Part shown: positions 1 to 10,323 of the stretch, in pieces
Numbering within the stretch: the stretch's first letter is position 1
Layout of the letters: each line of letters opens with the position of its first letter
Source: Bacteroidales bacterium
GTDB taxonomy: Bacteria; Bacteroidota; Bacteroidia; Bacteroidales; UBA932
Direction of reading: 5' to 3'
Length of the DNA: 44,897 bases
Assembly (NCBI GenBank): GCA_017962925.1
Contig: JAGCUK010000011.1
Location: 1 to 44,897, forward strand
Translations under genes and position numbers: made by a program
The notes under the pieces: generated by a model
What the model saw: the letters and a program-made list of their open reading frames with translations, nothing else
Database searches by the model: none
Told to the model about the DNA's origin: nothing

Positions 1-1574
1 ACCTCGTAGCTGAGGCCGTCGACCTTGATATCCATCTGGGTAGCGGTGATGCCATCGGCGGTACCTGTGACCTTGAAGTACATGTCGCCGAGGTGATCCT
101 CGTCTCCGAGGATGTCGGTGAGGATGGCGTAACGGTCGTTGGGGCGCTCAGCGTCGGTGATCAGACCCATTGCAACACCTGCGACGGGCTTCTTGATCTT
201 CACGCCGGCATCCATCAGTGCGAGGCAACCGCCACAAACGGATGCCATCGAAGATGAACCGTTGGATTCGAGGATATCGGAAACTACGCGGACTGCGTAA
301 GGATTCTCGGGTGCGAGCGGCACCACGGGCTTGAGGGCACGCATGGCCAGGTTGCCGTGACCGATCTCGCGGCGTCCGGTTGCACGGATGGGCTTGGCCT
401 CACCAGTGGCAAACGGAGGGAAGTTGTAGTGCAGTACGAACTGCTGGTCTTCCTGGATCAGGACCTCGTCCATTTCCTTCATATCCATCTTGGTACCCAG
501 GGTGACGGTCGCAAGCGACTGGGTCTCACCACGGGTGAAGATGGCAGAACCGTGGGCGCAAGGGAGATAATCCACCTCGCACCAGATAGGACGAACCTCG
601 TTGCAGGCACGGCCGTCGAGGCGCTTGCCTTCGTCGAGGATAAGGTTGCGCATGGCTTCCTTCTCCACCTCGTGATAGTAACGCTCCACGATGGGGGTCT
701 TCTCTTCGAGTTCCTCCTCGGGGATGGTGGCGAGGAATTCTTCCTTGATGGCCTTGAAGCCGGCTTCGCGCTCATGCTTGGGCTTTGCAGACTTGGCAAG
801 CTCATAGCACTTGTCGTAGCAGGACTTGCGGACGGCGACCTTCAGTTCCTCATCCTCGACATCGTGAGGATAATCACGCTTTTCGCCATCGGTGCCGAGC
901 TCATGCATGAGTTCTTTCTGCACGCGGCAGTGCTTCTTGATTTCTTCGTGGGCGACTTTGATAGCCTCGAGCATGTCTGCCTCGGAGACTTCCTTCATTT
1001 CACCCTCAACCATCATGATGTTCTCTTCGGTAGCAGCGACCATCAGCTCGATATCGGCATCTGCCATCTGGCTGAAGTTGGGGTTGATGACCCATTCGCC
1101 GTTGATACGGCTGACGCGAACCTCCGAGATAGGGCCTCCGAAGGGGAGGTCGGATGTAGCAAGTGCGCAGGAGGCGGCGAGCCCTGCAAGTGCATCGGGC
1201 TGCACGTCCTTCTCTGCGGAAATCAGGTTCACATAAACAAAAATCTCATTGTGGAAATCCTCGGGCCACAGGGGGCGGATAGGACGGTCCACCAAGCGAG
1301 CGATGAGCACCTCATAATCGGAGGGCTTGCTCTCGCGCTTCAAAAAACCTCCGGGGAAACGCCCAGCGGAGTAATACTTCTCGCGGTAGTCTACCGAGAG
1401 GGGAAGGAAATCCGTTCCTTCTTTGACTTCGTCTGCTGCAGTCACGGTGGCGAGCAACATGGTGCCACCCATCTTCACGACTGCGGAACCGGCCGCCTGC
1501 TTGGCGAGTTTACCGGTCTCGATTTCGATAACCCGACCGTCGGGTAATTCGATCTTCTTGTTGATTACGTTCAT
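1..1574 (-). CDS. pnp: Polyribonucleotide nucleotidyltransferase (PNPase), C-terminal part off the window
   Basis: PNPase is the phosphorolytic 3'-5' exoribonuclease of mRNA turnover in the cytoplasm. The reverse strand opens with ATG at 1574 ([14 protein letters not shown]) and stays open to the left edge for 524 codons. It shows the first RNase PH-like domain ([19 protein letters not shown]), the helical linker, and most of the second RNase PH domain ([43 protein letters not shown]). The KH and S1 RNA-binding domains, expected after about residue 550, lie beyond the edge. It sits downstream of rpsO on the same strand, the conserved rpsO-pnp order, with a terminator hairpin in the 103-nt gap that may attenuate read-through into pnp. 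No internal stop was seen. Identification is confident from family motifs; no regulation can be judged beyond the hairpin. Confidence 0.97.
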   Translation of the reverse strand, partial: MNVINKKIELPDGRVIEIETGKLAKQAAGSAVVKMGGTMLLATVTAADEVKEGTDFLPLSVDYREKYYSAGRFPGGFLKRESKPSDYEVLIARLVDRPIRPLWPEDFHNEIFVYVNLISAEKDVQPDALAGLAASCALATSDLPFGGPISEVRVSRINGEWVINPNFSQMADADIELMVAATEENIMMVEGEMKEVSEADMLEAIKVAHEEIKKHCRVQKELMHELGTDGEKRDYPHDVEDEELKVAVRKSCYDKCYELAKSAKPKHEREAGFKAIKEEFLATIPEEELEEKTPIVERYYHEVEKEAMRNLILDEGKRLDGRACNEVRPIWCEVDYLPCAHGSAIFTRGETQSLATVTLGTKMDMKEMDEVLIQEDQQFVLHYNFPPFATGEAKPIRATGRREIGHGNLAMRALKPVVPLAPENPYAVRVVSDILESNGSSSMASVCGGCLALMDAGVKIKKPVAGVAMGLITDAERPNDRYAILTDILGDEDHLGDMYFKVTGTADGITATQMDIKVDGLSYE

Positions 1575-1637
1575 TATTGTTTCGTCTTGTGCCTGCTCCC
1601 GGCCCTATGCCGGAAGGGCTATTAAATCCAAAATAAA

Positions 1638-1663
1638 GGGATGGACCTCTGCGGGCCCATCCC
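1638..1663 (-). terminator. Intrinsic terminator between rpsO and pnp
   Basis: On the minus strand a 10-bp stem (GGGATGGGCC with GGTCCATCCC, one G-U pair) closes a 6-nt loop and is followed by TTTATTTT. It lies 14 nt after the rpsO stop codon, so it probably ends much of the rpsO transcript and limits transcription entering pnp. Confidence 0.85.
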
Positions 1664-1677
1664 CCAAAGCATCGTGC

Positions 1678-1953
1678 TTATCGGCGGAGACCAAGCTCCT
1701 TGACAATGCTGCGGTACCTTTCAATGTCAACTTCCTTGAGATAGTCGAGGAGCTGACGGCGCTTACCGACCAGACGAAGAAGGCTGCGGCGGGTAACCAC
1801 GTCTTTCTTGTTCTGCTTTACGTGCTCGGTAAGGTGTGCGATACGGTAGGAGAACAGTGCGATCTGGCTCTCAGGAGAACCGGTATCGGTGTTGGACTTT
1901 CCGTACTTTGCGAAAACTTCCTGCTTTTTCGCCGGCTGTAAATACTCTGCCAT
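1678..1953 (-). CDS. rpsO: 30S ribosomal protein S15
   Basis: S15 is a primary 16S rRNA-binding protein of the small subunit. The 91-aa product has the family's normal length and hallmark segments: [19 protein letters not shown] near residues 16-34, HLTEH at about 40, and [12 protein letters not shown] at about 61-72. It starts at ATG 1953 and ends in TAA. Its own promoter lies about 105 nt upstream (see 2059-2089) and pnp follows on the same strand after a terminator. Nothing is unusual about it. Confidence 0.98.
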   Translation of the reverse strand: MAEYLQPAKKQEVFAKYGKSNTDTGSPESQIALFSYRIAHLTEHVKQNKKDVVTRRSLLRLVGKRRQLLDYLKEVDIERYRSIVKELGLRR

Positions 1954-2058
1954 GTTTTTGCGTTTTTATTTAGTTAATAATCAGGAATCTCCCGGAAAAC
2001 CGGAAGGCTTGTTGCCGATGTGGTAAAATCGCTGTTCGCCACTTCGAACAAAAGCGCG

Positions 2059-2089
2059 CAAAGATAGGCATTTTTTCTTGAAAACCAAA
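2059..2089 (-). promoter_or_regulatory. Bacteroidota-type promoter for rpsO
   Basis: Minus strand: TTTG at 2089-2086, a 19-nt spacer, then TATCTTTG at 2066-2059. This is a full match to the TTTG / TAnnTTTG promoter class of Bacteroidota. It lies in the gap between the lipoprotein gene stop (2109) and rpsO and points at rpsO. Confidence 0.85.
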
Positions 2090-2108
2090 AAATTAGAAAG
2101 AATACTTT

Positions 2109-3860
2109 CTACGGGCGTCCGGGACCGCCACCGCTGTTGGTGTAGGTGCTAAGGGTTACGGCAGACCCTCCGCTCACGGTGCCATTCACCACTCCATAAC
2201 CTCCGAATATCTCGGTGCCGCCGCTCACGGTAACATTGGACTTGACCGTAGGCTTGGACGCTCCGGATACCACCAACTTAGTGCCACCACTGGACGGGGT
2301 CTTGAACACGTATGTATCCTCCCCAACGGTGATGGAATAGTATTTATTGGTGCTCCAGGATGAGGCTTGATAGCAGGTCTGGGTGAGGCTGGCGCCGGAT
2401 TCCAGACCGCCGAGGGCGAAGATGGTGCCACCGCTCACATAGAGCTTGAATCTACCCTCCGTATTCGCATCGATGGCAAGTTCCGGGGAGCCTTTTCCGC
2501 ATGCGTAGACCACGCCGCCTTTGACATAGAAGTTGCCGTTGGCGTCCAGGCCATCGTTGCCCTGAGAGATGCCGCACACCAGGCCATCTTCTATAATGAA
2601 GGTGCTGGCACTGTTGATTGCATCGTCCGCCTCGCTCCATGCATAGACCTCGCCGCCCTTGATAGTGAGCGTCTTTTTAACTTCGATGGCTTCTGCGTTG
2701 GAACAGTTGACGGTAATCTTGCCACCAGCGACCACGAAATCGCCGGAGAAATCAGAGTAAGTATGCTCGTCTTTCTTGACTGCCCAGCCGATCATGATAC
2801 CCTTGGATTTCTTTTCATCCGAGGTTCCGTTGAGCGTGTAGGCGACTTTCTGGCCGCTTGTGGTAATATCAATCGTGCCACCGGTGACATAGCTGGTGCC
2901 GAGAGTTTCCCTCACGGTGCTGCTGCCGACGCGGATGCCCTTTCCTCCCTTGCCAGTGTTGTTGATGGAGAGGCTGCCGCCGGTCATTTCGAAGAGTTTG
3001 TCAGCCTTGATGCCGCCGGAAGAGGTATAATCCTGATCCTCTTCATCGTAAGCTGCATTTCCGGTGATTTTCATGACAGTAGTACCACCAGTAATACGCA
3101 CCAGGGAATCGGAGCTGAAACCTTTCTTCATGTCGGCGGAAACTGCGACATTGACGATGCCGTCATCCACCCGGATATAGTCCTTGCCGCGGATGCCGTG
3201 GCCGGCGGAGGAAGTGACGTTCACCGTCTGTTTTCCGAGGAAACGGATGTAATCGTCGGAAGTGATGCCGGCCTTGCCAGTGGCGGTCACGGTGAGCGTT
3301 CCGTCCCCGCTGAAAATCAGCTGAGCTTCGCTGAAGAAAGCCGCTTTCTGGTCCTCGGTTCCTTCCATGGTGTAGGCCGCTCCGTCGGCCAGTTTGTTCG
3401 TGCCCTCCAAAACGACGAAAGTACGTTTCTTGCTCTGGTTGTTGATGGCTGCGCCAGACGGATTGGTCAAGTTCAGATCTTTAAGCACCAGCGCCTGTTT
3501 CTTGCCGCTGTAAAGCTTGAAAAAGCCATTGTCGGAAGTGCCGGTGAGTACATACTTGATTGCATCGGAACCGGTATTGGTGGCGGTAACCTGATTGCCG
3601 TTGATCTTCACGATTCCCGCATTGTCCCCGGTGACTGTGGCTCCGGAGGCGGCGAAAGTGATGGTTATAATGTTTTTGAAAGAAGTATTAGCGATATTGT
3701 CGTCGCTATCGTTAGTGACATCGCTGACTGTGGGGATCTCGACCCCCGTGTCGTCATCGGTATTCTGTTCTATTATTTCCTGATTACCGGGCTGTGTTTC
3801 CGGTGTGCAACCCCACGCTATCACAGCGAAAAAGAGAAGCAGTAATATGGAACGTTTCAT
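2109..3860 (-). CDS. Secreted lipoprotein with Cthe_2159/DUF4353-like carbohydrate-binding beta-helix
   Basis: A 583-aa exported protein. The N-terminus has a hydrophobic signal ending in a lipobox-like AWGC (Cys18), so it is probably lipidated and exported. A low-complexity acidic/Asn/Thr linker follows, then repeated short beta-strand turns (DDYIRFLG, GHGIRGKDYIRVDDG, SSGGIKADKLFEMTGG, EAIEVKKTLTIKGGEVYA, GLDANGNFYVKGGVV) typical of the Cthe_2159/DUF4353 family, whose founding member binds acidic polysaccharides. The Gly-rich C-terminus ends at GPGRP with TAG (2109-2111), a natural family-like end. It is flanked by hutI (58 nt upstream of its start) and rpsO and belongs to neither pathway. 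Its ligand cannot be read from the sequence. No clear promoter was seen in the 58-nt gap, only a weak AGTAC/GTACT inverted repeat. Confidence 0.8.
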   Translation of the reverse strand: MKRSILLLLFFAVIAWGCTPETQPGNQEIIEQNTDDDTGVEIPTVSDVTNDSDDNIANTSFKNIITITFAASGATVTGDNAGIVKINGNQVTATNTGSDAIKYVLTGTSDNGFFKLYSGKKQALVLKDLNLTNPSGAAINNQSKKRTFVVLEGTNKLADGAAYTMEGTEDQKAAFFSEAQLIFSGDGTLTVTATGKAGITSDDYIRFLGKQTVNVTSSAGHGIRGKDYIRVDDGIVNVAVSADMKKGFSSDSLVRITGGTTVMKITGNAAYDEEDQDYTSSGGIKADKLFEMTGGSLSINNTGKGGKGIRVGSSTVRETLGTSYVTGGTIDITTSGQKVAYTLNGTSDEKKSKGIMIGWAVKKDEHTYSDFSGDFVVAGGKITVNCSNAEAIEVKKTLTIKGGEVYAWSEADDAINSASTFIIEDGLVCGISQGNDGLDANGNFYVKGGVVYACGKGSPELAIDANTEGRFKLYVSGGTIFALGGLESGASLTQTCYQASSWSTNKYYSITVGEDTYVFKTPSSGGTKLVVSGASKPTVKSNVTVSGGTEIFGGYGVVNGTVSGGSAVTLSTYTNSGGGPGRP

Positions 3861-3918
3861 AGCAGTTTGGTGTTTAGTACATTATAGTACTTGAACAAAA
3901 ACCAAAACCGTGCCAAAA

Positions 3919-5127
3919 CTAAATTGCCTTCCCTTCCAGATACACCGAACGGATGTAAGGAGTGTGGTGCAGATAAGGCAGTTTGGTGAGTGTCCAGCCG
4001 GGTTGGGTGAGGATGAAATCCCCCCGCTTGCCGCGGGTGATGGATCCGGTGATGTCGCTTACACCCATCGCGTAGGCGCCGTTCATGGTAACGGCATTCA
4101 GGGCCTCTGCCGGCGTCAGGCGCATGTGGATGCAGGCCAGGGCCATCACGAAGCGCATATCTCCCGAAGGGGATGAACCAGGATTGTAGTCGGATGCCAG
4201 GGCCAGGCCAATGCCTGCCTTGATGTAATCTTTCGCACGGCCGTAAGGGATGCCGAGGAAGAAGGATGTGCCGGGGAGCATCACCGGCATGGTTTCTCTG
4301 CCGCGAAGGGCCTCGATCTCAGCATCGGTGGTGCGTTCCAGATGGTCTACCGACAGAGCATTATGCCTCACCCCTGCTTGCACTCCCCCGCTCACAGCGA
4401 GTTCGTTCGCATGGATCTTGCCGCGCAAGCCATGCCTCGCTCCGGCCTTAAGAATGCGCTCGGTCTCCGCGGTGGTAAAGAACCCTTCGTCGCAGAAAAC
4501 ATCCACATAATCAGCAAGTTCCGCCGCCTGCGACATCATATCTATCACTGCCTGCACATACTCGCCCTGGGTGTATCCTCTGCCCACCGCGTGGGCGCCT
4601 AGGAAGGTGGCCCGGACGCTTGCCGGCACGCTCTCGCGGATGCGGCGGATTACGCGCAGCATCTTCATCTCCCCTTCCGGATTCAGTCCGTAGCCGCTCT
4701 TGATTTCAAGGGCACCTGTGCCCATCGCAAGCACCTCTCGGACACGCTCTATCGACTGCGCCAGCAGTTCATCTTCCGACGTGGCATTCAGCAGGTCGGA
4801 GGAGTTCAGAATGCCACCGCCACGGGCAGCAATCTGCTCGTAGCTCAGGCCGTTTATTTTGTCGAGGAACTCCCCATCGCGGCATCCGGCATACACCAGA
4901 TGAGTGTGGCTGTCGCAGAAGGTGGGGAGGATCATGCCGCCACGGGCGTCGATGACCTCATCGGCCTCCGGTGCCTGGCCGGTCCCATAATCCACAATTC
5001 TACCATCTTCCACTGCCAGCCAGGCATCGTGAAGGATGCCGGCATCCGCCATCTCCGCCCCCTGCCTGCGCAGAAGGCCTTCCGGAGCTATGCCGGCGAG
5101 CTCACCTATGTTCCTGAATAAAATCAT
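3919..5127 (-). CDS. hutI: Imidazolonepropionase
   Basis: HutI hydrolyses 4-imidazolone-5-propionate to N-formimino-L-glutamate, the third step of histidine degradation, in the cytoplasm. The 402-aa product is a full-length amidohydrolase-fold enzyme: CDSHTHLVYAG (metal ligands near His74/His76), LEIKSGYGLN, FLGAHAVGRGY, KIHANELA, SVDHLE and LALASDYNPGSSP are all present. The start ATG (5127) overlaps the hutH TGA stop by four bases (ATGA), so translation is probably coupled to hutH. It is the last gene of the hut operon and ends in TAG (3919-3921) after GKAI, a normal family end. Very confident. Confidence 0.97.
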   Translation of the reverse strand: MILFRNIGELAGIAPEGLLRRQGAEMADAGILHDAWLAVEDGRIVDYGTGQAPEADEVIDARGGMILPTFCDSHTHLVYAGCRDGEFLDKINGLSYEQIAARGGGILNSSDLLNATSEDELLAQSIERVREVLAMGTGALEIKSGYGLNPEGEMKMLRVIRRIRESVPASVRATFLGAHAVGRGYTQGEYVQAVIDMMSQAAELADYVDVFCDEGFFTTAETERILKAGARHGLRGKIHANELAVSGGVQAGVRHNALSVDHLERTTDAEIEALRGRETMPVMLPGTSFFLGIPYGRAKDYIKAGIGLALASDYNPGSSPSGDMRFVMALACIHMRLTPAEALNAVTMNGAYAMGVSDITGSITRGKRGDFILTQPGWTLTKLPYLHHTPYIRSVYLEGKAI

Positions 5128-6614
5128 ATGGGGAGGTTTTCCTTACGGATAAACTCTATGGACTTTTCTATGAAAGGATGCATGTATGCGTCATCTGTAA
5201 TGAACGGGACCTCCTTACGGTAGTGCTTCAGCACTCTCTCGAGCAGCGGAGAGCTCTTGGCTGGACGGCGGAATTCCATGGCCTGTGCGGCGTTGAATAA
5301 CTCGATTGCCAGAACGGTTTCGGCGTTGTCCACCACGCGTACTAACTTGGTGGCCGCATTTGATCCCATGGAAACATGGTCCTCCTGGCCCTGCGATGAA
5401 GGAATGGAGTCGCAGGATGCGGGCCAGCAGAGACCCTTGTTCTGGCTCACGATCGAGGCCGCAGTGTACTGAGGGATCATAAATCCGCTGTTCAGCCCGG
5501 GGTTGACCACCAGGTATTTAGGCAGGCCGCGGAGACCATGGATCAGCTGATAAGTGCGCCTTTCGGAGATGGATGCCAGCTCAGACATTGCTATCGCCAG
5601 GGCATCCATGGGGATGGCTATAGGTTCTCCGTGGAAGTTACCCGCGGAGATTATCATATCTTCGTCCGGGAAGATGTTGGGATTGTCGGTGGCGGAGTTA
5701 ATCTCATTCTCTATCACCGACTTAACATACATTATGTTGTCTTTCACCGCACCGTGCACCTGAGGGATGCAGCGGAAGCTATATGGATCCTGCACATGCT
5801 CTTTCGCACGGCTTATCAACTGGCTTCCGGCCAGGATGGACATGAAGCGCTTGCCCGTGGCAATCTGCCCTGTATGAGGGCGGAGTTGATGAGTAAGTGA
5901 GAGGAAGGGCTCTATGCGGCCGTCGAATGCATCGAGAGACATTGCGCCGATAAGGTCTGCCCAGCGGGAAAGGCGCATGCCCTTCAGAATGGACCAGACA
6001 GCATGGGCGCTCATGAACTGGGTGCCGTTCAGCAGCGCAAGGCCTTCCTTAGACTGCAGCTTGATGGGCTCCCATCCCTTTTCTTTCCACACTTCAGCGG
6101 AAGGGCGAATCTCGCCTTTGTACATGACTTCTCCCAGGCCGATGAGCGGAAGGCTAAGGTGTGCGAGAGGGGCGAGGTCACCGGATGCGCCGAGGGACCC
6201 TTGCTGATAAACAACGGGAAGGATGTCCTCGTTGAACATATCCATCAGCCTCTGCACCGTAATGAGCTGGACGCCGGAATGTCCGTATGCCAGATTCTGC
6301 ACTTTCAAGAAGAGCATCAGCTTGACTATCTCAGGGCGGACGGGCTCCCCTGCGCCACAGGCGTGGGATACCACCAGGTTATACTGGAGTTGCGAAAGCT
6401 CGTCCTTGGGAATGGTCACATTGTAGAGGGATCCGAACCCGGTAGTGATACCGTAGAGGGGACGGTCGATGTCTTCCATCTTGCGGTCTAGATACTCCCG
6501 GCATTTGATTATTGCTCCTTCGGAAGCTTCCGACAGCACAAGTTTTTCATTGTTATCGATAATCGCCTTGAGACGTTCGAGTGTAAGTCGTTCGTTGGAA
6601 ATTATGTGGTTCAT
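5124..6614 (-). CDS. hutH: Histidine ammonia-lyase
   Basis: HutH deaminates L-histidine to trans-urocanate, the entry step of the pathway. The 496-aa protein contains the self-cyclising ASG triad (residues about 143-145, in GSLGASGDLAPLAH) that forms the MIO cofactor, with YGITTGFG near 54-61 and family segments LLNGTQFM, FHGEPIAIPMD and SSQGQEDHVSMG. Length is normal. It starts at ATG 6614, nine bases after the hutU TAA stop, and its TGA overlaps the hutI ATG. It is the third enzyme gene of the operon. Confidence 0.98.
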   Translation of the reverse strand: MNHIISNERLTLERLKAIIDNNEKLVLSEASEGAIIKCREYLDRKMEDIDRPLYGITTGFGSLYNVTIPKDELSQLQYNLVVSHACGAGEPVRPEIVKLMLFLKVQNLAYGHSGVQLITVQRLMDMFNEDILPVVYQQGSLGASGDLAPLAHLSLPLIGLGEVMYKGEIRPSAEVWKEKGWEPIKLQSKEGLALLNGTQFMSAHAVWSILKGMRLSRWADLIGAMSLDAFDGRIEPFLSLTHQLRPHTGQIATGKRFMSILAGSQLISRAKEHVQDPYSFRCIPQVHGAVKDNIMYVKSVIENEINSATDNPNIFPDEDMIISAGNFHGEPIAIPMDALAIAMSELASISERRTYQLIHGLRGLPKYLVVNPGLNSGFMIPQYTAASIVSQNKGLCWPASCDSIPSSQGQEDHVSMGSNAATKLVRVVDNAETVLAIELFNAAQAMEFRRPAKSSPLLERVLKHYRKEVPFITDDAYMHPFIEKSIEFIRKENLPI

Positions 6615-6623
6615 AGTTTTTGG

Positions 6624-8615
6624 TTATTTCAAAGCTCTGCGTACCAGGGCGTCATCTGCAAAATTCGGAAGAGTGACCTTCAGCCCCGGTGTACGGTTCA
6701 TTTCGCGTTCGATTGCGAAGCGGGCACCGTCGTTCCGTGCCCAGCTTCGGCGGGCGATGCCGTTGTTCACATCCCAGAAAAGCATCTCCCTGATATGGCG
6801 GGCGGAGTCTTCGGAACCGTCTATCACCATTCCGAATCCGCCGTTGATCACCTCTCCCCAGCCTACTCCGCCGCCGTTGTGGATGCTTACCCAGGTGGCG
6901 CCGCGGAAGCCGTCACCGATGACGTTCTGCACAGCCATGTCGGCGGTAAACTGAGATCCGTCATAGATGTTGGAGGTTTCGCGGAACGGGCTGTCGGTGC
7001 CGGATACGTCATGATGGTCGCGTCCGAGCACTATCGGAGCTGTGATTTCTCCCTTACGAATGGCCTCGTTGAACGCGAGTGCTATCTTGGTGCGGCCTTC
7101 GCAGTCGGCATAGAGGATGCGGGCCTGGGAGCCCACGACGAGGTGGTTGCGCCCGGCCTCTTCTATCCAGTGGATGTTGTCCCGCATCTGCCCGGCTATC
7201 TCCGCGGGAGCGGTGGCCGCAATCTCGCCAAGTACCTTCACCGCAAGGGCATCACTCTTGGCCAGGTCGGCCGGATCCTCACTCATGCACACCCAGCGGA
7301 ACGGGCCGAAGCCGTAGTCGAAGTACATCGGGCCCATGATGTCTTGCACGTAGGACGGATAGCGGAAGCTGCCGTCTTTCTTGAGGATATCTGCGCCCGC
7401 ACGAGAGCTTTCCAGGAGGAAGGCGTTGCCATAGTCGAAGAAATACATTCCCTTGGCAGCCAGCTTGTTGATGGCGGCAACGTGCCTGCGGAGTGATGCC
7501 TGCACGGCCTCCTTGAATTTTGCGGGTTCCTCCGCCATCATTCGCTTGGACTCCTCGAGGCTGTAGCCAACGGGATAGTATCCTCCCGCCCAGGGGTTGT
7601 GGAGCGATGTCTGGTCGGAGCCGAGATCCACGTGCATATCCACCTTCGCCAAGCGTTCCCAGAGATCCACCACATTGCCCACATATGCCAGGGATACCGG
7701 TTTGCGTGCCGCCACTGCTTCGCGGATGCGGGGGATGAGTTCGTCCAGATCGCCGTGGAGTTCATCCACCCAGCCCTGCTGGAAGCGTTTTTCGGCTGCC
7801 TTGGGGTTGATTTCGGCGGTAACGCTCACCACTCCGGCGATGTTGCCCGCCTTGGGTTGCGCGCCGGACATCCCGCCCAGGCCAGCGGTGACAAATAGTT
7901 TGCCGGCTGGGCTTCCGCCCTGCTTTCTCGCGGCATTCATCACTGTGATGGTGGTGCCATGCACTATCCCCTGCGGACCTATGTACATGTAGGACCCTGC
8001 CGTCATCTGCCCGTACTGGCTCACGCCCATCGCGTTGAAACGCTCCCAGTCATCCGGTTTGGAATAATTGGGGATGACCATTCCGTTGGTAACTATCACG
8101 CGCGGCGCATCCTTGTGGCTCGGGAACAGCCCGAGCGGATGCCCGGAATACATCACCAGCGTCTGCTCGTCAGTCATCGTGGCCAGATACTGCATCACCA
8201 GACGGTACTGCGCCCAGTTCTGGAAGATGGCCCCGTTGCCACCATAGATTATGAGTTCGTGAGGATGCTGGGCCACACGCTCGTCCAGATTGTTCTGGAT
8301 CATGGCCATGATGGCCGCGGCCTGCCGGCTCTTTGCCGGATACTCGTCTATCGGACTCGCATATATCTTATAGGAAGGACGGTAGCGGTACATATAGATG
8401 CGACCGTAGGCCTTAAGTTCCGCAGCGAACTCGGGTGCGAGCGTTGCATGAAGGCCCTCCGGAAAGTAGCGCAGGGCGTTTTTAAGTGCCAGCACTTTCT
8501 GTTCTTCCGTGAGGATGTCCTTGCGCTAGGGTGCGTGGTTTATTTCCTTATCGTACGGCTTTGGCTCCGGAAGTCCCGCCGGAATGCCGGCCAGTATTTC
8601 TTCTTGAAAGGTCAT
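6624..8615 (-). CDS. hutU: Urocanate hydratase, full-length but with an in-frame TAG at codon 30
   Basis: HutU converts urocanate to imidazolonepropionate with tightly bound NAD+. The start is set at ATG 8615, because this gives the 4-nt ATGA overlap with the ftcD stop and an N-terminus (MTFQEEILAGIPAGLPEP) like Bacteroidales relatives. Codon 30 is TAG (8526-8528), between NHAP and RKDIL; relatives usually have Lys there. The same frame then continues without interruption to TAA at 6624. Counting residue 30 as sense gives 663 aa, the family's length. Family segments include YGGNGAIFQNWAQY, MYSGHPLGLFPS, TAGSYMYIGPQGIVHGTT, TAGLGGMSGAQPKAG and the C-terminal WVSIHNGGGVGWGEV. A caller that stops at TAG would start it at GTG 8495 and lose 40 conserved residues. 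Whether the TAG is read through, suppressed, a nonsense mutation or a consensus error is open. Confidence 0.9.
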
Positions 8616-10315
8616 CCTATGTTATTGTTTACGGCTTTCAACACTTCGTCCTGCAATTTTTCAGCCTCTGCGATAATGGCTTCCGCCCGCTTCAGCAGCG
8701 GTTCGGCCGGTGCCTTGTCGGTCAGACCGGCGGCGTTGATGCGTACGTTCAGCGCGGCTCCGCGGATGGCTGCGGTTGCGGCCAGGGCGGCCACTCCGGC
8801 ATCCGATGCGGATGCGGGATTCCCCTTCTCGGCCATCTCCAACGCCAGCGGAAGTGCCTTGAGCGAAGCTTCCATAGTCTTCAGCGGCACGGATGCGGCA
8901 TAGAGAGTCGCCTCCTCCATCGCCTTATCGCGAGCGGCCTTCTCTTCCGGAGTGCCTTTGGGCATCGCGAACACATCCATTATCCTATTGAACGCGGCCG
9001 TATCTTCATCTACCAGGGAGATGAGTTCCTTCATGATGGCCTGGCCCTTTTCGGCAACGTCCGAAAATTCCTTCCAGCGCTCGTCCCATCCGCGCTTGTG
9101 GGCGGACAGATTGGCCACCATCGTGGCGAGGGCGGCACCGAATGCGCCCATGCAGGCGGATACCGATCCGCCGCCGGGAGCAGGAGATTCGGATGCGGTC
9201 TCCCTCGCGAAGGCCTTCACGCTGAGGCGCACCAGATGTTCTTTTTTAGCCATCTCGGCGGGATCCTCCATCAGGTATTCTATAACCTTCTCGCGCGGAT
9301 CAAAGGGCTTGAGGTCATCCAGCGACATGCTCTTGACAGCGATGCGGATGATTTCTTCTTCGGGGATACCGAGAGATCTCTGCTGGCGTTCGAGATAGAA
9401 CTTTCCGGCCTCGACCAGCACCTTCTTCGGCACCAGGCCGACTATCTCGGCTCCGGTTACTCTGAGGCCTCTGGCCGCTGCGGCACGGGAGACCTCTTCG
9501 AATGCTACGTGGAGCGGAGTGGCATCGATATCGGTGATGTTCATGGACACCTGCGCGATGCCGTATTCATCTATGTACCAGCCTATTGCCTTGCAGCCCT
9601 TCAGGGTGCCGGGAGTCCAGATCTGGTTGCCGTTTTCATCCTTCAGCAGCTTGCCGGTGAGCTTTCCGCCTTCCCTGGCCTTACGGCCTTTTTCCCGCAC
9701 GTCGAAGGCGATTGCCATGGCACGGCGGGTGGAGGTGGTGTTCAAGTTGTAGTTCACCGCTACCAGGAAGTTGCGCGCACCCACATTGGTTGCTCCGGTG
9801 CGAGCGACGGTGTCGTCGTATTCTCCCCCGAAATCCGGCTTGCGGTCAGGATCCGCCATCTTTTCCGGCAGAGCCTCGTACTCACCTGCACGGCATACCG
9901 CCAGATTCTTGCGCTCCGGCTTGAATGCCGCCGCTTCATAGCAGTAGCAGGGAATGCCGAGCTCCTTGTAGAGCCGTTCTGCCAGTTTGCGTGCAAGTGC
10001 CGCGCATTCTTCAAGGGTTATGCCGGATATGGGGATGAGAGGAAGCACGTCGGTGGCGCCGCTGCGGGGATGGGCCCCGTGGTGCCGGCGCATATCTATC
10101 CTTTCCTTGGCCATGGCGGATCCGCGGAACGCAGCTTCGGTTACCGCCTCCGGAGAACCCACGAATGTGACCACCGTACGGTTGGTGGCCTCCCCGGGAT
10201 CAACGTTGAGCACTTTTACTCCTTCGACCGATGAAATGGCGGAGACAATAGCCTCAATCACCGCCCTGTCGCGACCTTCGCTATAGTTCGGAACACATTC
10301 AATTATTTGTTGCAT
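8612..10315 (-). CDS. ftcD: Glutamate formimidoyltransferase / formimidoyltetrahydrofolate cyclodeaminase fusion
   Basis: A 567-aa bifunctional enzyme. It moves the formimino group of formiminoglutamate to tetrahydrofolate, giving glutamate, then releases ammonia to give methenyl-THF, and so links histidine breakdown to one-carbon metabolism. The N-terminal transferase domain (about 1-325) starts ECVPNYSEGRD and has the catalytic RRHHGAHPRSGATD segment near residue 77. The cyclodeaminase domain (about 355-567) has ETASESPAPGGGSVSA and a helical C-terminus. The fused form is known in animals and several Bacteroidota. ATG 10315 is eight bases after the upstream 60-codon gene, and the TGA stop overlaps hutU ATG. 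It is the first hut enzyme gene transcribed. Confidence 0.96.
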   Translation of the reverse strand: MQQIIECVPNYSEGRDRAVIEAIVSAISSVEGVKVLNVDPGEATNRTVVTFVGSPEAVTEAAFRGSAMAKERIDMRRHHGAHPRSGATDVLPLIPISGITLEECAALARKLAERLYKELGIPCYCYEAAAFKPERKNLAVCRAGEYEALPEKMADPDRKPDFGGEYDDTVARTGATNVGARNFLVAVNYNLNTTSTRRAMAIAFDVREKGRKAREGGKLTGKLLKDENGNQIWTPGTLKGCKAIGWYIDEYGIAQVSMNITDIDATPLHVAFEEVSRAAAARGLRVTGAEIVGLVPKKVLVEAGKFYLERQQRSLGIPEEEIIRIAVKSMSLDDLKPFDPREKVIEYLMEDPAEMAKKEHLVRLSVKAFARETASESPAPGGGSVSACMGAFGAALATMVANLSAHKRGWDERWKEFSDVAEKGQAIMKELISLVDEDTAAFNRIMDVFAMPKGTPEEKAARDKAMEEATLYAASVPLKTMEASLKALPLALEMAEKGNPASASDAGVAALAATAAIRGAALNVRINAAGLTDKAPAEPLLKRAEAIIAEAEKLQDEVLKAVNNNIG

Positions 10316-10323
10316 ATGAAGGT

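Noticed and set aside
1978-2111. Extension of the 2109-3860 lipoprotein through its TAG for 44 codons
   Set aside because: The tail would cover the rpsO promoter and has no family-like sequence; GPGRP followed by TAG is a natural end.
8531-10234. 567-codon open frame on the plus strand
   Set aside because: It is the antisense shadow of ftcD, a product of high-GC codon bias; it has no family motifs.
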